Shown here piece after piece: positions 11,834-26,000 of a stretch of 64,000 bases of DNA (the stretch's first letter is position 1; each line of letters begins with the position of its first letter). This DNA comes from Thuidium tamariscinum. Lineage: Eukaryota; Streptophyta; Bryopsida; Hypnales; Thuidiaceae. The DNA lies in NCBI GenBank assembly GCA_947034885.2, contig OX344752.2:28834386-28898385 (forward strand). Reading direction: 5' to 3'. The position numbers and the translations under genes are program-made. The notes beneath the pieces were generated by a model. It searched no databases and was not told where the DNA came from. It saw only the letters and a program-made list of their open reading frames with translations.

Positions 11834-14109
11834 ATGGCAAAGAGGCAGAAATCAATCTGGGACTCCTATTTTGGAAGATCACGGGAAGTGGATTCTTAAA
11901 GTTTGCCATCTTCTGCAAGTGACAATATAAGATCAGCTAACAACGTAGGTATCGATCAACCAGACCCTTCTCAGGCTAAACTAGCCAGATCTTTGTAGAA
12001 AGAGCAATAGAGCATTCAATTCAATTGGCTGCACTTTTTTGCCTCGAAGGGCAAACTGTATTGCAAAGTTTGTAGAGACAAGGGAGGCTACTCAATCTAT
12101 GCAAAGGAGGGGTCGAAAATTTTTAAAGTGAGTGTGTTTGTAGACCATTCTCGTTCAAATGAGCATCTCAGATTTGCCTGGGCCAGCAAAAATGGAGAGA
12201 AAACCATAGAGAAAGCAATTTTGACTGGACAGCGGGCTTGTAATGAGGCTCTACACACCTTGTTCCAGGCTGCATATTTTATAGGGAAGCAATCTCTGCC
12301 TTCTGCAAAGTTCCTTGCATTGTGTAAATTGTTGCTTTTTGTAAAAGCTCCCATCGCAGCTAGCATGTACCAAGATGAAAAAGCTTGCAGTGATTTTGTT
12401 TGGTGCATATTTGTAGTAATCCAAAAGAAAATCATTTGTAGGATTCAAAATTCTCCATTTTTTGGCATTATGATTGATGAATCTACATATGTAAGTACTA
12501 TTGGACATCTTGTCATGTTTGCTACAATTGTAGAGGAGGGTTTGCCTATAACAATTTTTTTAGGTCTATTGCAGCTGGATGGTAGCAAGAAGGACTTTGC
12601 TTCAATTTTTGATTGTGTAGTATCTCAATTGCGGCTGTGGAATTTAGATTTGTGCAAGTTTGTGGCTTTTGGCAATGATGGAGCTAGTAGTATGGTGAGT
12701 TGCAACATTGGTGTTTCTACACAACTCCGCAATGAAGTAAACCTGTTCCTCTTGGCAGTTCATAGTGTAGCTCATCACACCAACCTTGCTGCCTTGGATG
12801 CTACTAAAGCACTAGGCTATAAAGTTTTATCCACTGAAATAGACTCCTTGATCAATTCAATTTCAGGATTCTTCCACAAGTCAAGTAAGCGCAAGCATGC
12901 ACTCATGGCTTTGCAAGAGCAGTTGTTTGATTCAAAGAAGTCTATGAAGCGATATCACAAAATTTGTTGGTTGAGTAGGTAGCAGGCAGTCACTGCCTTG
13001 TGTGATTCATTGGAATCTATTTTGTTTTTTTTCCAAGAGGTTGATGAGAGTGATTTAGCTATTGTAAAATTTGTTTTGGAAAATTTGGGTCAGTTCAAGT
13101 ATATCTACATCTTGTTTTTTTGGCTGACATTCTTCAATCCTTGGCCATGTTGTCTAAGGTATTTCAACTCAAGTTTGTTGATGTTACAACTGTGGGCAGT
13201 ATTGTGCGTATTGAGATAGCTCAAATTTGAATGATGTTCATTGTTGATTCATGTGATTTGAATGATGATGTCTTCAATGAATCCATTGGTTATCATGTTT
13301 TGCCTGATTATGATCCTCATGGTGAATACTTGAGGAAGCTACAATCTCAGGTGAGGGGATCTATGTTCCACAATTTTCAGATGATGCATTCTAGGCTTGG
13401 CAATGACTTAGAGGAAGCATTGACATTTCAAAAGAATTTTGCAGAGGCTGTTTGTTCTGCCCTTGATATACGTTTCAGTGAAAATGATTTGATCTCTTAT
13501 TTCAAGATTTTGAATCCAACTAATATGCCTTCAAGACAAGTGGGCTTATAGAATTGGTGTATCTCTGAATTGGACACTTTGTTGGGCCATTATAGGGTGG
13601 ACCGCTCACATAGGGGCTTCAAACTCCCTCCTCTTGTGGACCCTGTACCATGTAAACATGAGTTTCTGACCTTTAAACTTCAATGCACTACAAAATGGGG
13701 TGATAAAAATTTTAAGGACTTGTGGGGCATAATCACTTGAAATTATGCTTTACAAGCATGATACCCTAACCTCCTCATTCTTGCAGAATTAGCTCATGTC
13801 TAGTGTGTTTCTACAACAAGATGTGAGCGTGCTTTCAATATACAGAATTTGATTAAAACTTGAGTTAGAAATAGGTTGGGCAGCAAAAATCTTGAAGCAA
13901 TGTTGTGAATTGCCCTAGAAGGGCCAAATGATGCCATAGAGGACATTATTAGTGATGTTGTCCCACTTTCGAAGAATGATAGTAAGTATCATTTTTTATA
14001 TGCTAACCCCTCTTCTTACTTGAATTCTCCTAATAGACCAAGTTTGAGTGATGCCACTTGTTCATTTAGGGCAACTGATACTAACGGCAGTGGCACACAG
14101 ATCTCTTGA
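11834..14109 (+). pseudogene. decayed hAT-like transposase (KIAA1586/ZMYM-like type)
   Basis: Starts MAKRQKSIWDSYFGR; after two early in-frame stop regions comes a zinc-finger-like part with CKVCRDKGG and later HSRSNEH (C-x2-C ... H-x5-H). The longest open piece (12,128-12,982) carries GIMIDEST and FVAFGNDGASSM, matching the first two acidic catalytic positions of hAT transposases. The 3' part shows CERAFNIQNLIKT and RNRLGSKNLEAML, the hAT dimerisation region. Reading frame is lost by several stops (TAA at 11,897, TAG at 11,996, 12,008 and 12,980) and at least one frameshift between 12,980 and 13,231, so it cannot make an active enzyme. Length (~750 codons) fits the family. Such genes are close relatives of domesticated vertebrate KIAA1586-type proteins and are frequent in large genomes. 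Confidence 0.8.
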
Positions 14110-14559
14110 TTTTCAATACTAACCAGCCTCTGGAAAATACTTAGATCCTTTTGTGGTCCTTGTATTTTCTGAAGGCTATATCCTTGGCCCTAAAATGGTA
14201 GGGGCTTTGCCAGGTTCAATTCCTACCATGGATATTATTTAGACAAAAATAGAGAGAATGTTGGATTCTGAACACTTGGAAAAAAAAACAAGGAATGAAT
14301 GACAAGGAGACTTAAAGGGGGGGAAAATAGGGAGGGAATAAAAATCCACCACCAAAATCCAAAACTGGCCCCATTTTAAAATTTTAGGAAATTGGATAAA
14401 TGAAAACAAAAATGTTGGCTAATTGCCTAACTATATTAGAAAATGGGAGATGCCAACCAGTAAAATTTGCACTCTTTAGGCCTACTTTCGGGTGAAAATT
14501 GAAAAATTCAAGCCACCTACTCAAAGCTAGGAAATTGTCAGTTTTCTCTACAGAACTCT

Positions 14560-14815
14560 CTGGACTGTGGATGGGCCAAAGTTGGGGTTCAGAGGAGAAT
14601 TGGGCTCGATTTCCTAAACTGGGTTCAATATCGGTGCAGCCGCTATACTTTGTTTTTATTTTTAATTTTTAAATTCTTCTTAAAAATATTTATAATCAAT
14701 AGCTTGCGTGTGGTAGAGCTTTCAAATCTAGAAAGGCTCAGCTACTAGTAACCAATGATTTACGAAATTTGGAGCACATTATTTTTATGTAGCATGAGGC
14801 AATGGCAATTTCCTC
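14560..14815. repeat. internal inverted copy of transposon right-end region
   Basis: Pairs in inverted orientation with 16,482-16,680: GGATGGGCCAAAG at one end and TAGCATGAGGCAATGG at the other are shared. Suggests that part of a related element lies nested between 14.56 and 16.68 kb. Confidence 0.6.
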
Positions 14816-16480
14816 CATGTACAAAGATGTAAAGTATGGAGATTCTAAAATTGTATCTTCAGAAGGGCATTATTTTTTCCATAAATATTGATACAAATCA
14901 AAATTGTATTTTAAAAAAGTTGATATATTTCCTCACTTTCAAAACCATTTACAGAAATCAAAATAAAATTTGGTATCACAGCACGTCACCAAAAAAATTT
15001 AATTCAATTCAAAACTTTAAATCTTTGGGAATTAAGAAGACTAAAATATTGATTAAAATTGAATGAAAATTTTGGGAATAGTGAGACAAAATTATAGTTG
15101 AAATTTCTAAAAATAGAAATATTATATTACCAAGCTTTGTTTGCAACCTTAACTTAAGAAGCCATTGTGAAATCTAAGTATCCAATGGATGCCACAGTAT
15201 CCTTCTATATAAGACAAAAGTACAATTGCTTATCCTTGGATTTTTGTGTAAGAAAAGAGAGCTTTGGCATAGTAATGTGATTTCCAATTATTACTTTCTT
15301 TAGGTAGATGATTCACATTGTTTCAAAAAGGTTGATGTGTACAATGACTACCCTATCATTGCATGATAAAGAAAGGTTGTCATGAGCAATGCTATAGGCT
15401 ATAGACAAAATCTAAAGACGATTTTGCTTTATTATAATTGAATTTGTGTATACTCTCAAAAAGAATGCATGTCTTTTCTTCCATGTCAATGCTTGTTAAT
15501 ATTTTCACTACTCTATTCAAAATTGATTGTAGTTTTAGAGAATGATGTTGGGAAAAAATCCATCAAATTTGTTGCATAGAACATAGTTAATAAAATGCAA
15601 CATGAATTGACTATTATGAAATGAATGTAGAGTATAGGCACTTAGTTTGGATCAAATTGTTGGTTGATTGGTGGTGTGCAACAACCTTTTACAATATGTA
15701 ACTTCCCTACCTATCTCTTCAATGTGGAAATTTGTTGCAAATATGAAGAACATTGTATACATTGTCAATTGCACTCTATAACCATCATGGCATGCGGACA
15801 TGATTTAGGATAGTGTTTGGTGAAGCAAATATTTCTATACATGCATTGATAAAAATGATGGAGATAGCAATAATTTTGAGTAATTTTTCTCTTGAATTGA
15901 AAATACTATAAATTTTGAAAAGCTACAGTTTGGCTTCACCCATGACCAACATCTATTGTTATCCAATTCAAATCATCTAATAACTACTTTTAGCTAACGG
16001 CTTCCTATATTATTACTCACTTATTTGCCATTAATGTTTAGGTCCAAACCTTGGAAAAATATAGGGATGCACTTTTCAAGAACAAAATGAAAATTTGTTC
16101 TAACTTTGGTTTAAAATATAATATCCTATTGACTATTGATGGGTCACCAATTAGAGATGGGTCCTTTTATTGTAATAGTCTATGCTTGATAATCACCCTA
16201 TAGAGGTACTGCAATATTTCTAATAAAGGTTTGGAATGCATTGTTTTGGTTCTTTTCAAGGTTGGGACTAATAAGATTATAGCACATGTCTCAAATTAGT
16301 GAGTACAAAATTAGGAAGTACTGACTACTGAGCGGGATAAGTATTTTTTGTATGATTGGAATAAGAAAACTATGGGCATTGGTTGTTGAAGAGTACTTTC
16401 TTGTTGTCAAAATTCAAAAGAATTTCAATTTTGGAAATTAAATTCAGAAAATGTTTCCATCTTTGCATTAGTATGGGGGA
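14816..16480. other. transposon interior, no gene recognised
   Basis: AT-rich DNA between the two inverted arms. From about 16,170 it resembles the TA-flanked M3 family (AAGGTTGGGACTAATAAG, CACATGTCTCAAA). No coding signal. Confidence 0.45.
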
Positions 16481-16970
16481 AATTTCCATTGCCTCATGCT
16501 ACATACAAATAATGTGCTCCAAATTCCCTAAATGATTTTGAAAAATTGAAAAATTTGAAATAAAAACAAATGTGGCAACTGGAACAGTATTGAAACCAGT
16601 GTAGGAAGTCGAGCCCGGTTCAGTACTCTTCCCAACCCAATCTGAACCCCATCCAAACCCCAGCTTTGGCCCATCCCTGTGCAGTTTCCAAATGGGGACT
16701 GCGTTTTTTTGACTACTTGCCCTTCCGTAACTCCCGGTGTGAACGTACCATAAGCTTACTTATCTGACAGATGTGGAAACCCTAATCTTGTGCTTTCTGC
16801 CAAGGAAATGAAGGAAACTCCATCGTAGAATTCCATATTTCAAAACCAATAATTGCTTTTGAGTTGAATGATTTCATGATTCCGATTTTCACAGGTCATT
16901 GAATCTCTTTGTTTATGTTCCAGTGACAGAGACCATTGTTCCAAGAAGAGAAAAAAAAGTTTGAGCCAAA

Positions 16971-17093
16971 ATGCCAATGAAGAAGGTGAAGCCCGAATTC
17001 CGGGTCATAGGGCCACCACCCTTGCACCCAACTCGAAAGCAAATTGATGAGTCCAACCTCTTGGCCAAATTCCGAGACGAAGGAGCTAAACAG
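16971..17093 (+). CDS. CPC1: exon 1 (start) of CPC1/SPEF2-like gene
   Basis: Begins MPMKKVKPEFRVIGPPP and ends with GAKQ before CAG|GTGCAG, phase 0. The ATG context AAAATGCC is good, and GTT TGA GCC AAA precedes it in frame, so the exon cannot extend upstream in this frame. A possible 5'UTR acceptor (TTCCAG) lies at about 16,921. The family usually has a calponin-homology domain before this point; it is not here. Confidence 0.6.
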
Positions 17094-20000
17094 GTGCAGT
17101 CCAATTCATTCTGTACACAACTTCAAACTGGTTTTCTATTTAGGGCAATTTTGGGAACTCTAACGGACAAAATGTTTGTTTGTCACTCTTTTTCTTCGCA
17201 CATGAAATGAATTTCACTCTGTTTGTGATTGATATTGCATCAACTATAAATTAAGTCGGAGGAAAACATTCTCTACTGTTTGGAACTCCCTGGTTACAAA
17301 CTCAAAATACGCAAAATGCTCAGTAGTAAAAGTAGAGGATGTTTCAAAAAATTATTAAAATTATTAAAAAATAAGTAGAGAATGCTTTAAGAAAAATGAA
17401 ATTAGATTAAATTTTTAATAAATAAAAGTAGAAGATGATGATATAATAATAGTTTTGTTACATATTTTTGCCTTACAACAAGTTTAGGGAGGACATGGCC
17501 ATGAAAGTCCGTCAGTGGTTTGCCACAGGCTCACCATTATCAAGAGTGGAAAGCAAACATGCACAAGTATGAAATTATTGAAAGAGCACGCCTGCGGGAT
17601 GAAGTTTTTGAGGTCCAAATCATCACTCAAATGCTTCTTAATTTTGATTTTTTTTTTCTTATGAGACATTTTCATTTTGTCAAACAAATGAGGTGCTGAT
17701 AATGTAAATCATAACATTTAGTAGCATGTTGTGGCACTGCCTTCTACAGCGAAGGGTGTGGCATATTCCACACCCCAGCCACCTCTCCATCTTCCACCTG
17801 TCCACTTCCTTCAGTAGTTACTGATGAAACATTGATTAAACACTATTGAGGTGTTGAATATTCCACACCCTCCCAAAACAGTGCCAACCAATGCTAATGA
17901 ATGTTATGATATTCACTCATCTGCTAGTTTTTATATTGTAACAATGATAGCAAATATCACTCTGTGTTTATTACGCATGAAATCCATGTACTATTGTCCC
18001 TTGTTAACCTAAATTTTCATGTTTGTTGCAGCATTTCCACCAGCAATTGGAAACTTCACTCCGAGAGGAGGGGAAGGCCATTGCTAGACACAGAGCCTAT
18101 GTGGTATGTAACTTGAATAATACGTGGTTTTGCTTAAATATTTCAGTCAGTGGACTGAATGATTCTTGTTTTCAAGAGTATCATATTTTTTTATGACAAT
18201 GGAATTCCATTTCAATTGTTTTTAAAAAAAGGAAAAAAAAAGGGTCTGATTCTTTGGCTTTTATCATGGGCATAGCTTGATTAACACCAAAATGAACCAT
18301 CATGCAATTTATTAGCCTTGTTGGAGATTGACCTTGTCCACATTTGAGGATGTGAAAAATGTTGGATGGGGGTGGAAATTTTGGTGTTTTTCATAAATAA
18401 ATTGTGTACGTTTTATAGCATTAAGCAGAGGTTGAAAAGTGACTATTTGAACAAATAGTTTAGTAGATCACCAGTTTCAGGGCCTAGATATTGTTAACAA
18501 CTGATAATAATGAGGAATGAAAGATAGGCAAAATCACATCAGAACATCCATAATACATGGGATTGGTCAATACAAGGTTCCATTTTTAACCTCTAAAGGA
18601 TCAAAGTGTCTTTTTTTGCAACATAGCAATTTTGGGCATGTATGTGTGACTAGAGATTTTCATGTTTTGGAACCAAACTTTAATAGAAGATGTGAACGAG
18701 GAGTATCTTCAAAGCCCAACGATGTTTGTGACTTTTGACCACATAGTTGAAAAGTTATCGCATGTTATGTTGTTTGTTTCTCAACTTGGGCAGTTTGGGC
18801 AGATCAGGAAAAATCATTTTTTTTGGAAATAAAATTTTGAAATTGGTTTTAAGGATTTATATATATGTGGAAAGCTTTGAATAATTCCATTTGGATTAAT
18901 GAGTCAAAAGTTAAGAAGAATTTTAGTTTCTGGATAGTTATGGATTCTCTAGTTTAAAAAAAACTTTGAAGTCCTTTATTTTACTCAATTTTCAATATTT
19001 TTGAAAAAAAAATTAAAAAATTGGGTGAGGATTGTTTATTATAACATTTGAACCATTGGGATTGTCATTTTTCAGTTCAACAAACAAATTGTTAACATTT
19101 TAGTATATTGAATCATTCTCTACTTCTTTCTACTTACTATTTTTTTGTACATGTTGTACAATTCCAAATGATTTGAAAATTTTCAAGCATGTAGCCAAAT
19201 TGAATTGAAGAATAATCTAAAAAGTAAAAACCATTTTGAAAAAAAATTCATACAAATGTGGCCTTCTAAATTGCAGCTACTTGGATTTTTGCAGTGGTAA
19301 AAAAAAGACTTTCGCAACTTCAAACACTAATATCTTGTAAATCTACACAGTGAAAATTTTTGAAAATTTTCCTACATATTTTTGAACTAGTGTGATAAAA
19401 GATCCTAAGGTTACATTATTCAAAAAATGTTTTTTTTCTACAATTTGGTTGTTGTCTTAGAAATGACAGTTTTGGAGTAGTTTTGGTGAAAGCATAGTCA
19501 AAAACCTTTAGGGGTTAACCCCTAAAGATCCAAGGTCTTTTTATCATAACTGAAATTGCTATTACTTTTTCCAAAAGAAAATCAAAAGACAAAAATCAAT
19601 TTCATATCTAATAATATGATCTTGCACTAAAATAGTATAAAGATATGTTGAAGAAATTTCAAAGACTTCAACTCCTATATGTTTTTGACTATATTTTTGA
19701 TCACCCTAAACGTTCTTATTAGAAGAGATTTGACACCTTCGAAAGACTGCAAGTTCCTAGATTGTAGGAATGTAGAAATTGCCTTAGGAATGCAAATTTG
19801 ACGTGGTTGAGAGAGTGCCACATCATCAATTTATTAAAATTTGGGGGACTTTTTTTCACATTTTAGGACCCAAAATTTTCATTTATTTATTTATTAATTG
19901 TTGGTTGATAGCAGCCAACAACTTGAGTAGGAATGATTTCAAGATAGGCCTAAAACGGGCTTCTATTGCCATCAAATTCCTACTAATGAAAACTACCATT

Positions 20001-23000
20001 TCTAATACAAGTACCAATTTATTTTTTAAAATATTTTTGCACACATGTAATCATAGGATCTTGTAATAAGATGGTTTGAGATGATGTAGAAAATATTTCA
20101 AAAATTTCCACCATGTGAATTGTAAGATATTAGTGTTTTAATTGGTAAAAATCCTTTTTAAACCTTGCAAAAAACAAGGTAGTTGCACTTCATAAGTTCA
20201 CATTTCTTCAAGGCAAATTGGCTAATGCTTGAAAATTTTTAAATCATTTGAAATTCTACAACGTATAGGAAAAAGATAGTCAATACAAAAAATAGTAAAT
20301 GATTCAATAAAATAAATAGTTAAAAATTTAGTTATAGAACTAAAAATTGCCAATTCCAATGGTTGTAATGTTGTAATAAACAATCTACATTCAGTTGTTG
20401 TTTTCAAAAAATATTGAAAATTGAGTTAAATGAAAGACTTCAAAGTTTATTTTAGACTAGAGAATTCATATCGACTGATTGCAAATAAAAGCTCCTCATA
20501 TCTTTTCATCCATAGATGAAAGTAGAATGATTCAAAGTATTCCACATTTATATAAATATAGAAAACCAATTTCAAATTTTTATTTTTCATATGAGTGAAT
20601 TTAAAATAATTTATTGAGCTACCTAAGTTGCCAACAAATCAAATTAAAAAAAATCACTTATCATGCAATAATTTTTTAAGTATATAGTGAAAAATTATGA
20701 AAATTATCAAGCTTCATAACTACTTCAGGGGTGCTACTATGTGAGCCTAAGAGTGTGAGGTCATGAGCCTAAAAGACTACATATCTATAGTATAAGTGTC
20801 TATAGTATACAATTTTCTATAATTATAGTGCAACTATACTATAGATACCTTAATTATAGATGTTTATGTTATAATCACCATCAATGGATATCATATATCT
20901 ACTTATATAAGCATACTAGAGGCTCACATGCTCACATCTTCATACTCATATACTAGAATTATTGAAGCTACTATGTGTCTCTATGTTGTATGAAAAATTT
21001 AAAGCAATTAAAAACTCCATTTGTAGTAGGCTACCCAAAATTGCTTTGTTGCCAAAAACAATGCTGTTTGGTCTTGTAGGATTAAATTTGCAAATTGAAA
21101 GGTATGTACATTTATAGTGAAGAATTTTTTTTGCACTTTGTAGAATTAGATTGTTGATATAAGACTTTTACTCTTCTAATTAAAAAATTTTCACTATCAA
21201 TTTTTAATTTTTAGTTTTTAATGTTAATAAATTGAGTTAAGGCTTTGAAATGTTTTCTAAATTCAGCAATAACTATATTTCTATTCTTTAAATAATTGTT
21301 GAAATAGAAGTACATATGAGATAGTAGGAAAAACTAAATTGTTAATTGCTCTAAAATGGAATTGGATTATTGGAATACTCTAATCTCAATGATGAGCTTG
21401 CTCTACCAAAAAAACTAATCCATGCAAACTTCTCTTTTTGAAAAATTGTCAATACTGAAATAAAAATGAAGACATTAAGTTATTTTTTGAAGATGTTTAG
21501 GTCACTTAATAAAACAAGACTCTCCATCACTTTTTCATTACTAATCCACATGGAATGGATGAATCTTTCCATTTACCAAAATAATATTTATATTCAAAAC
21601 ATAAAATTTTAATAAGTTTATTTTTAATTTTATTAAATTTTTTGGTGAAATGTAACAATCTCTATTTAGAACTAAGGATGTCAAATTTTGTAATTTTTCT
21701 TGGGAACTAATTAAAATATAAACAATATTTCAACAATGATAAAAGCTAGTGTATTTTCAATCTTGAGAGAAGTTCAAAAAATCACCCAAAAGTGAGACTA
21801 TACACTATACAAATCTACTCAAATCTCCAAGTGCTTCTCCCAAAGGAACTTTGGAACTTTAGGAGATAAAATATTGTCAAATTGTTGAAAGGATTCTTCA
21901 TTGTTACACCACAACCATTTCACTTAAAGACTCTTTATTTTTTTTATAGAATATCACATCAAGCTTTACATGAATTATAACATCTTTGATTATTGAAGAT
22001 TTGTTTTTCATGAACTAGAAAAATATTTACACATTAAAATACATTTGATTAAAATTACAACATACAAAGACATATATTGTTTAATTCACTTGAATTTGAT
22101 TTTTGATTTGCAGCATGCATGGAAGAATTTAATCAATGCTGAAAAAGTCATTGACATTTCTAGCATTCAAAATGTATGTTATTAAGAATTGTTCATTGAT
22201 ATAATGATGGTTTTTAAACCATATATCATATAAAATGCAATCTATTTTTAATTTTTTTTAAAGAAAAATACACTTATAAATTTAATAAAAGTCACTATGT
22301 TATGTGAAATTTCATGTTACTTCTACTGATATGTAATCAACTAAAGTGGATTTTGATTCTTGAATGAAAAAAAAAATCTTGTTTAGAATTTGACAAGGAA
22401 GATAAACTATGCCTACAATTTGCACAAAGAAACGCAAGAAGAACTTGAAAAATTTGAAGCTAAAGATGATTGCAAATATAAGCTTGGTAGTGATAGGTTA
22501 GATGATTTGCCTCCAATGGTAGGTGAAATGAATTTTGCTGAAAAAGCAAAAAAGAGAAAATCCTCTCTTATGCTTGGACCAAATCACCCCCTTGCCATTG
22601 TTGATCATATTGTGTTGAGACAAGTAAGTGTTATTGATAGTCAAATAGTAATTCAATCAATCAAATTAAGAATTATTGTTGATAATTTTCATTATTGATG
22701 TAAAATATTATAAATTTTGTATGGTAATGTCAAAATATATCTTTGAACATCCAAAATTCATTTTTTGAGTATTCTAGCTTGGAAGAAATAAATATTTAAA
22801 TTACATCTAAGGGCACTTAAATTTTATATAAGAGTTTAAAATAAATTAATTTGGAAAATGGTGCTTCATCTATAATATATTTATATGAATTAAATCATTA
22901 AATGACATATTGAATGTAAATATTAATTCTAGGAATCAAAAAGATACTTCAATGATTTGAGGATTCGTATAAAGAAGAAAATTAAGGAAAAATTCAACAA

Positions 23001-26000
23001 TGTACAAAATAAACGAGCTGTAAGTGACCATTTGAAATAGAATATTAAAATGGGAAATTTGTATAACTTGCAATTATTGAGTACTTAGTCTAGTATATTT
23101 ACCATTGCCACACTTATAACAACACATTTTTGTATAATCAAGTAATTGCTATAAGCTTGTGAGCATCAAGTTACAAAGATTATTATGGATGACAACATGA
23201 TGAATGAAATTGTAATATTTAATATGAAAAATATTGAATGTTATATATACATATATTTATATAATACATTATAATATATAATGAAAAAAATTGACATAAT
23301 CTCCTCTTTAGTAGGGTTGCATTCAAATTATTTTTAAGAAATGATATAAAATTAAAAAAATATTCGAGCTGACTTGCATAAGTCTTTTGAATAAGAATTG
23401 TAAGGTTAACTCCTTAAGTTCCGTTACTAAGTTTTCAACAAAACTACCCCAAACTGCCATATTTAGTATAACAAACAAATTTTCGAAAAAAAAACATTTT
23501 GAGATTCATGTAACCATAAGATCTTGTAGAATGCTCACTTAAGAAGATGTGGAATTTTTTTTAAAATTTCACCATGTGGATTGCAAGATATTAGTGTTTG
23601 AACTTCCAAAAATCATTTTTTTGGTCTTGCAAAAAAACAAGCAATTGCTCTTCACAAGCTCACATTTGCATGAAAAAAAGTTCAAAGTAGTGGTGTTTCT
23701 TTGGACTCCTTCTTTCAAGGCAAAGTTGGCAACATGCTTGAAAAGTTTCAAATCATTTAGAATTGTATTACATATAGAAAAAACATAGTATGTAGAAAAA
23801 GTAGAAAATGATTCAAAATACTAAATTGTTAAGAATTTAGTTATGAAAATGAAAAATGTCAATTCCAATGGATGCAATGTTAAAGAAAATCTACTCATCC
23901 TAAGATTTTTTTTTTCAAAAAACATTGAAAATTGAGTAAAATAAAGGACTTCAAAATTGAATTCAAAGTAGAGAATTCATAAATATCCACAACCAAAAAT
24001 TTGTCATAACTTTTGATGCATCAATCAATGTGGAATGATTCAAATCTTTCCACGTATATATTAAATATTCTAGAAAATCAATTCCAAATTTTTTATTTTG
24101 GAAGAAGTATTTTTTTTATTTGCCCAAACTACCTACCTACAAAAAAATAACATATTAGGCCACAATTTTTTTACTCATATTTTCAAATTCCTTGATTTTT
24201 AGTGCATATGAAAGATATTATTCATCCCTAACTTCTATTAAATTTTGGATCCTAAATATAAAAATCTCTAGTCACATGTGCCTCTTTAAAATTGCTATAT
24301 TGCTAAATTTAGCATGTTGGTCCTTTAGGAATTAAAGAATTGTTTTCATTATATTATTTGATACAAAGATAATCACATAAATGAGTGGATAGACCCTCTT
24401 TAAAACCAAACAAAAAATAAAAGTATTTTAAGTAAATAATTTATTTGTCTATCAATAATAGTTTTCAATTTAATTTGACATTTAGATTCTTTAGTATAGA
24501 TACAACTTAAGTTTTGAATTTATACTTTGATGATTCACTTTGATAATCTTCAATATTCTAATATAGAATCCAAATATAGAAATGAAATTAGTTGAAATAA
24601 CGGATTGACCTTAAACAACTTCAGCCTTCTTAGTTAAATATTTTTAACAAAATTCAAGGTATAAAATCAAATAATAAAAATGAAATAACTCAATATTCTT
24701 CAATCCATTTGAATATCCTAATCATTTTTCTATAAATTTATTTATAAAATTCTATGAATATCTTTAGAACAAAAAGTAGGTCATATGTACAAAAATGTAA
24801 AGTGATATTAAAGAAGAAGAATCTTTGAAGCATTACATCCTATTGAAAGAACTCTATAAGTCATATATTGTGAGTTTTAGGAAGGTTGGTAAAACTTTTG
24901 ATTGGTGTAAATGTAGAAAGTAATATGATTATGAGAAAAATACATGATTATTGAAATTATACTTTAATATAAACATTGATTAAGATTTTCTTAACAAAAT
25001 GACCAACCTTATTATATACGGTGAAGTTTGAAAACAATATAATGCTTTTTAATATGACACTATTACAAATATAATAATGAACAATTTGATGATAATTTTA
25101 AAACAAAAATTGAAAAATTAGATTGTAGATAATATTCATATTGAGATTTTACAAAGAATTTTTTTGGTTTGAAGTATCACATCTAATGTTACAATAATGA
25201 AAATATATACCTATTTTTTAAAATTATTTATTGAAGTTATTTTAAAAAGACTTTTCCTTTGCAAATAATTTTTGAGGTTGCCTAATTTGACTTATTGAAC
25301 TATAAAATAGTCTTTATTATGAGTTTCAAACTTTATATAGTAATAAAATTAGAAAAATAACATAAAAATCTTTAAAAATTGTGTGGATGAATAAAATCTT
25401 TGCACTTGTGTAGTAGAACATGCTTGAATTTATTGACTATGAAAAATTTGTTGGTATGTAAGTAGGCACATTCAACCATATAATTTTCCTTAAAAATACA
25501 TTTTAATTTTTACAGAGATAAAGCTTAACAAATAAAAATTTGAATGAAAATTTTAGCAACTTCTTACCTCCCTTGTTAATTAAAGACCAATACTATGTAC
25601 TCCATATTACAAATTTACAAAGTATTGTAATATTAATTCCAAGTCAAATATATTAAATATTATTTATTATTAAGTCCCTTGCTTTATACAGGTATGATAT
25701 TTTATTACAAGAATTAAATAAAAACAAGACTTGAGCTACTTATTATTAAATCAATTTTTATTTCCATATTTTCATAGCTAAAATCATACACAGTATCAAG
25801 TTGAATTTTTATAAATTCATCATCATCTAAATATTTCAAATATCTTAGTTTGTAAAAAATCTCATGTTGAATGGACAAAAACTAAAAGGATATCATTTTA
25901 TTTTTAGTTCTTTTGACCAATATAAAGTATTTTCAAAATGTCTACATTTTTTTTCTTGGATATTTTATCATCCTTCTTCAATTTTGACATGCCATGAGTT

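Larger units (their letters stand above)
8252..16750. mobile_element. 8.5-kb DNA transposon with ~80-bp terminal inverted repeats
   Basis: The left end (8,252-8,332) starts TGGTACGTTCACACCGGGAG and is mirrored at 16,670-16,750; the two arms agree at nearly every position through the AACTGCACA...GGATGG stretch. TAA flanks both ends (8,249-8,251 and 16,751-16,753), like the 3-bp target of PIF/Harbinger elements. Inside lies a decayed hAT-like transposase, normally linked to 8-bp duplications, so this is either a Harbinger-type carrier with a nested hAT fragment or an unusual element. A second inverted copy of the region just inside the right end lies at 14,560-14,815, pointing to rearrangement or nesting. 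It sits directly between P1 and the first exon of the flagellar gene. Confidence 0.75.

Noticed and set aside
12097-12508. Minus-strand frames opposite the transposase
   Set aside because: Antisense shadows of the hAT-like transposase.
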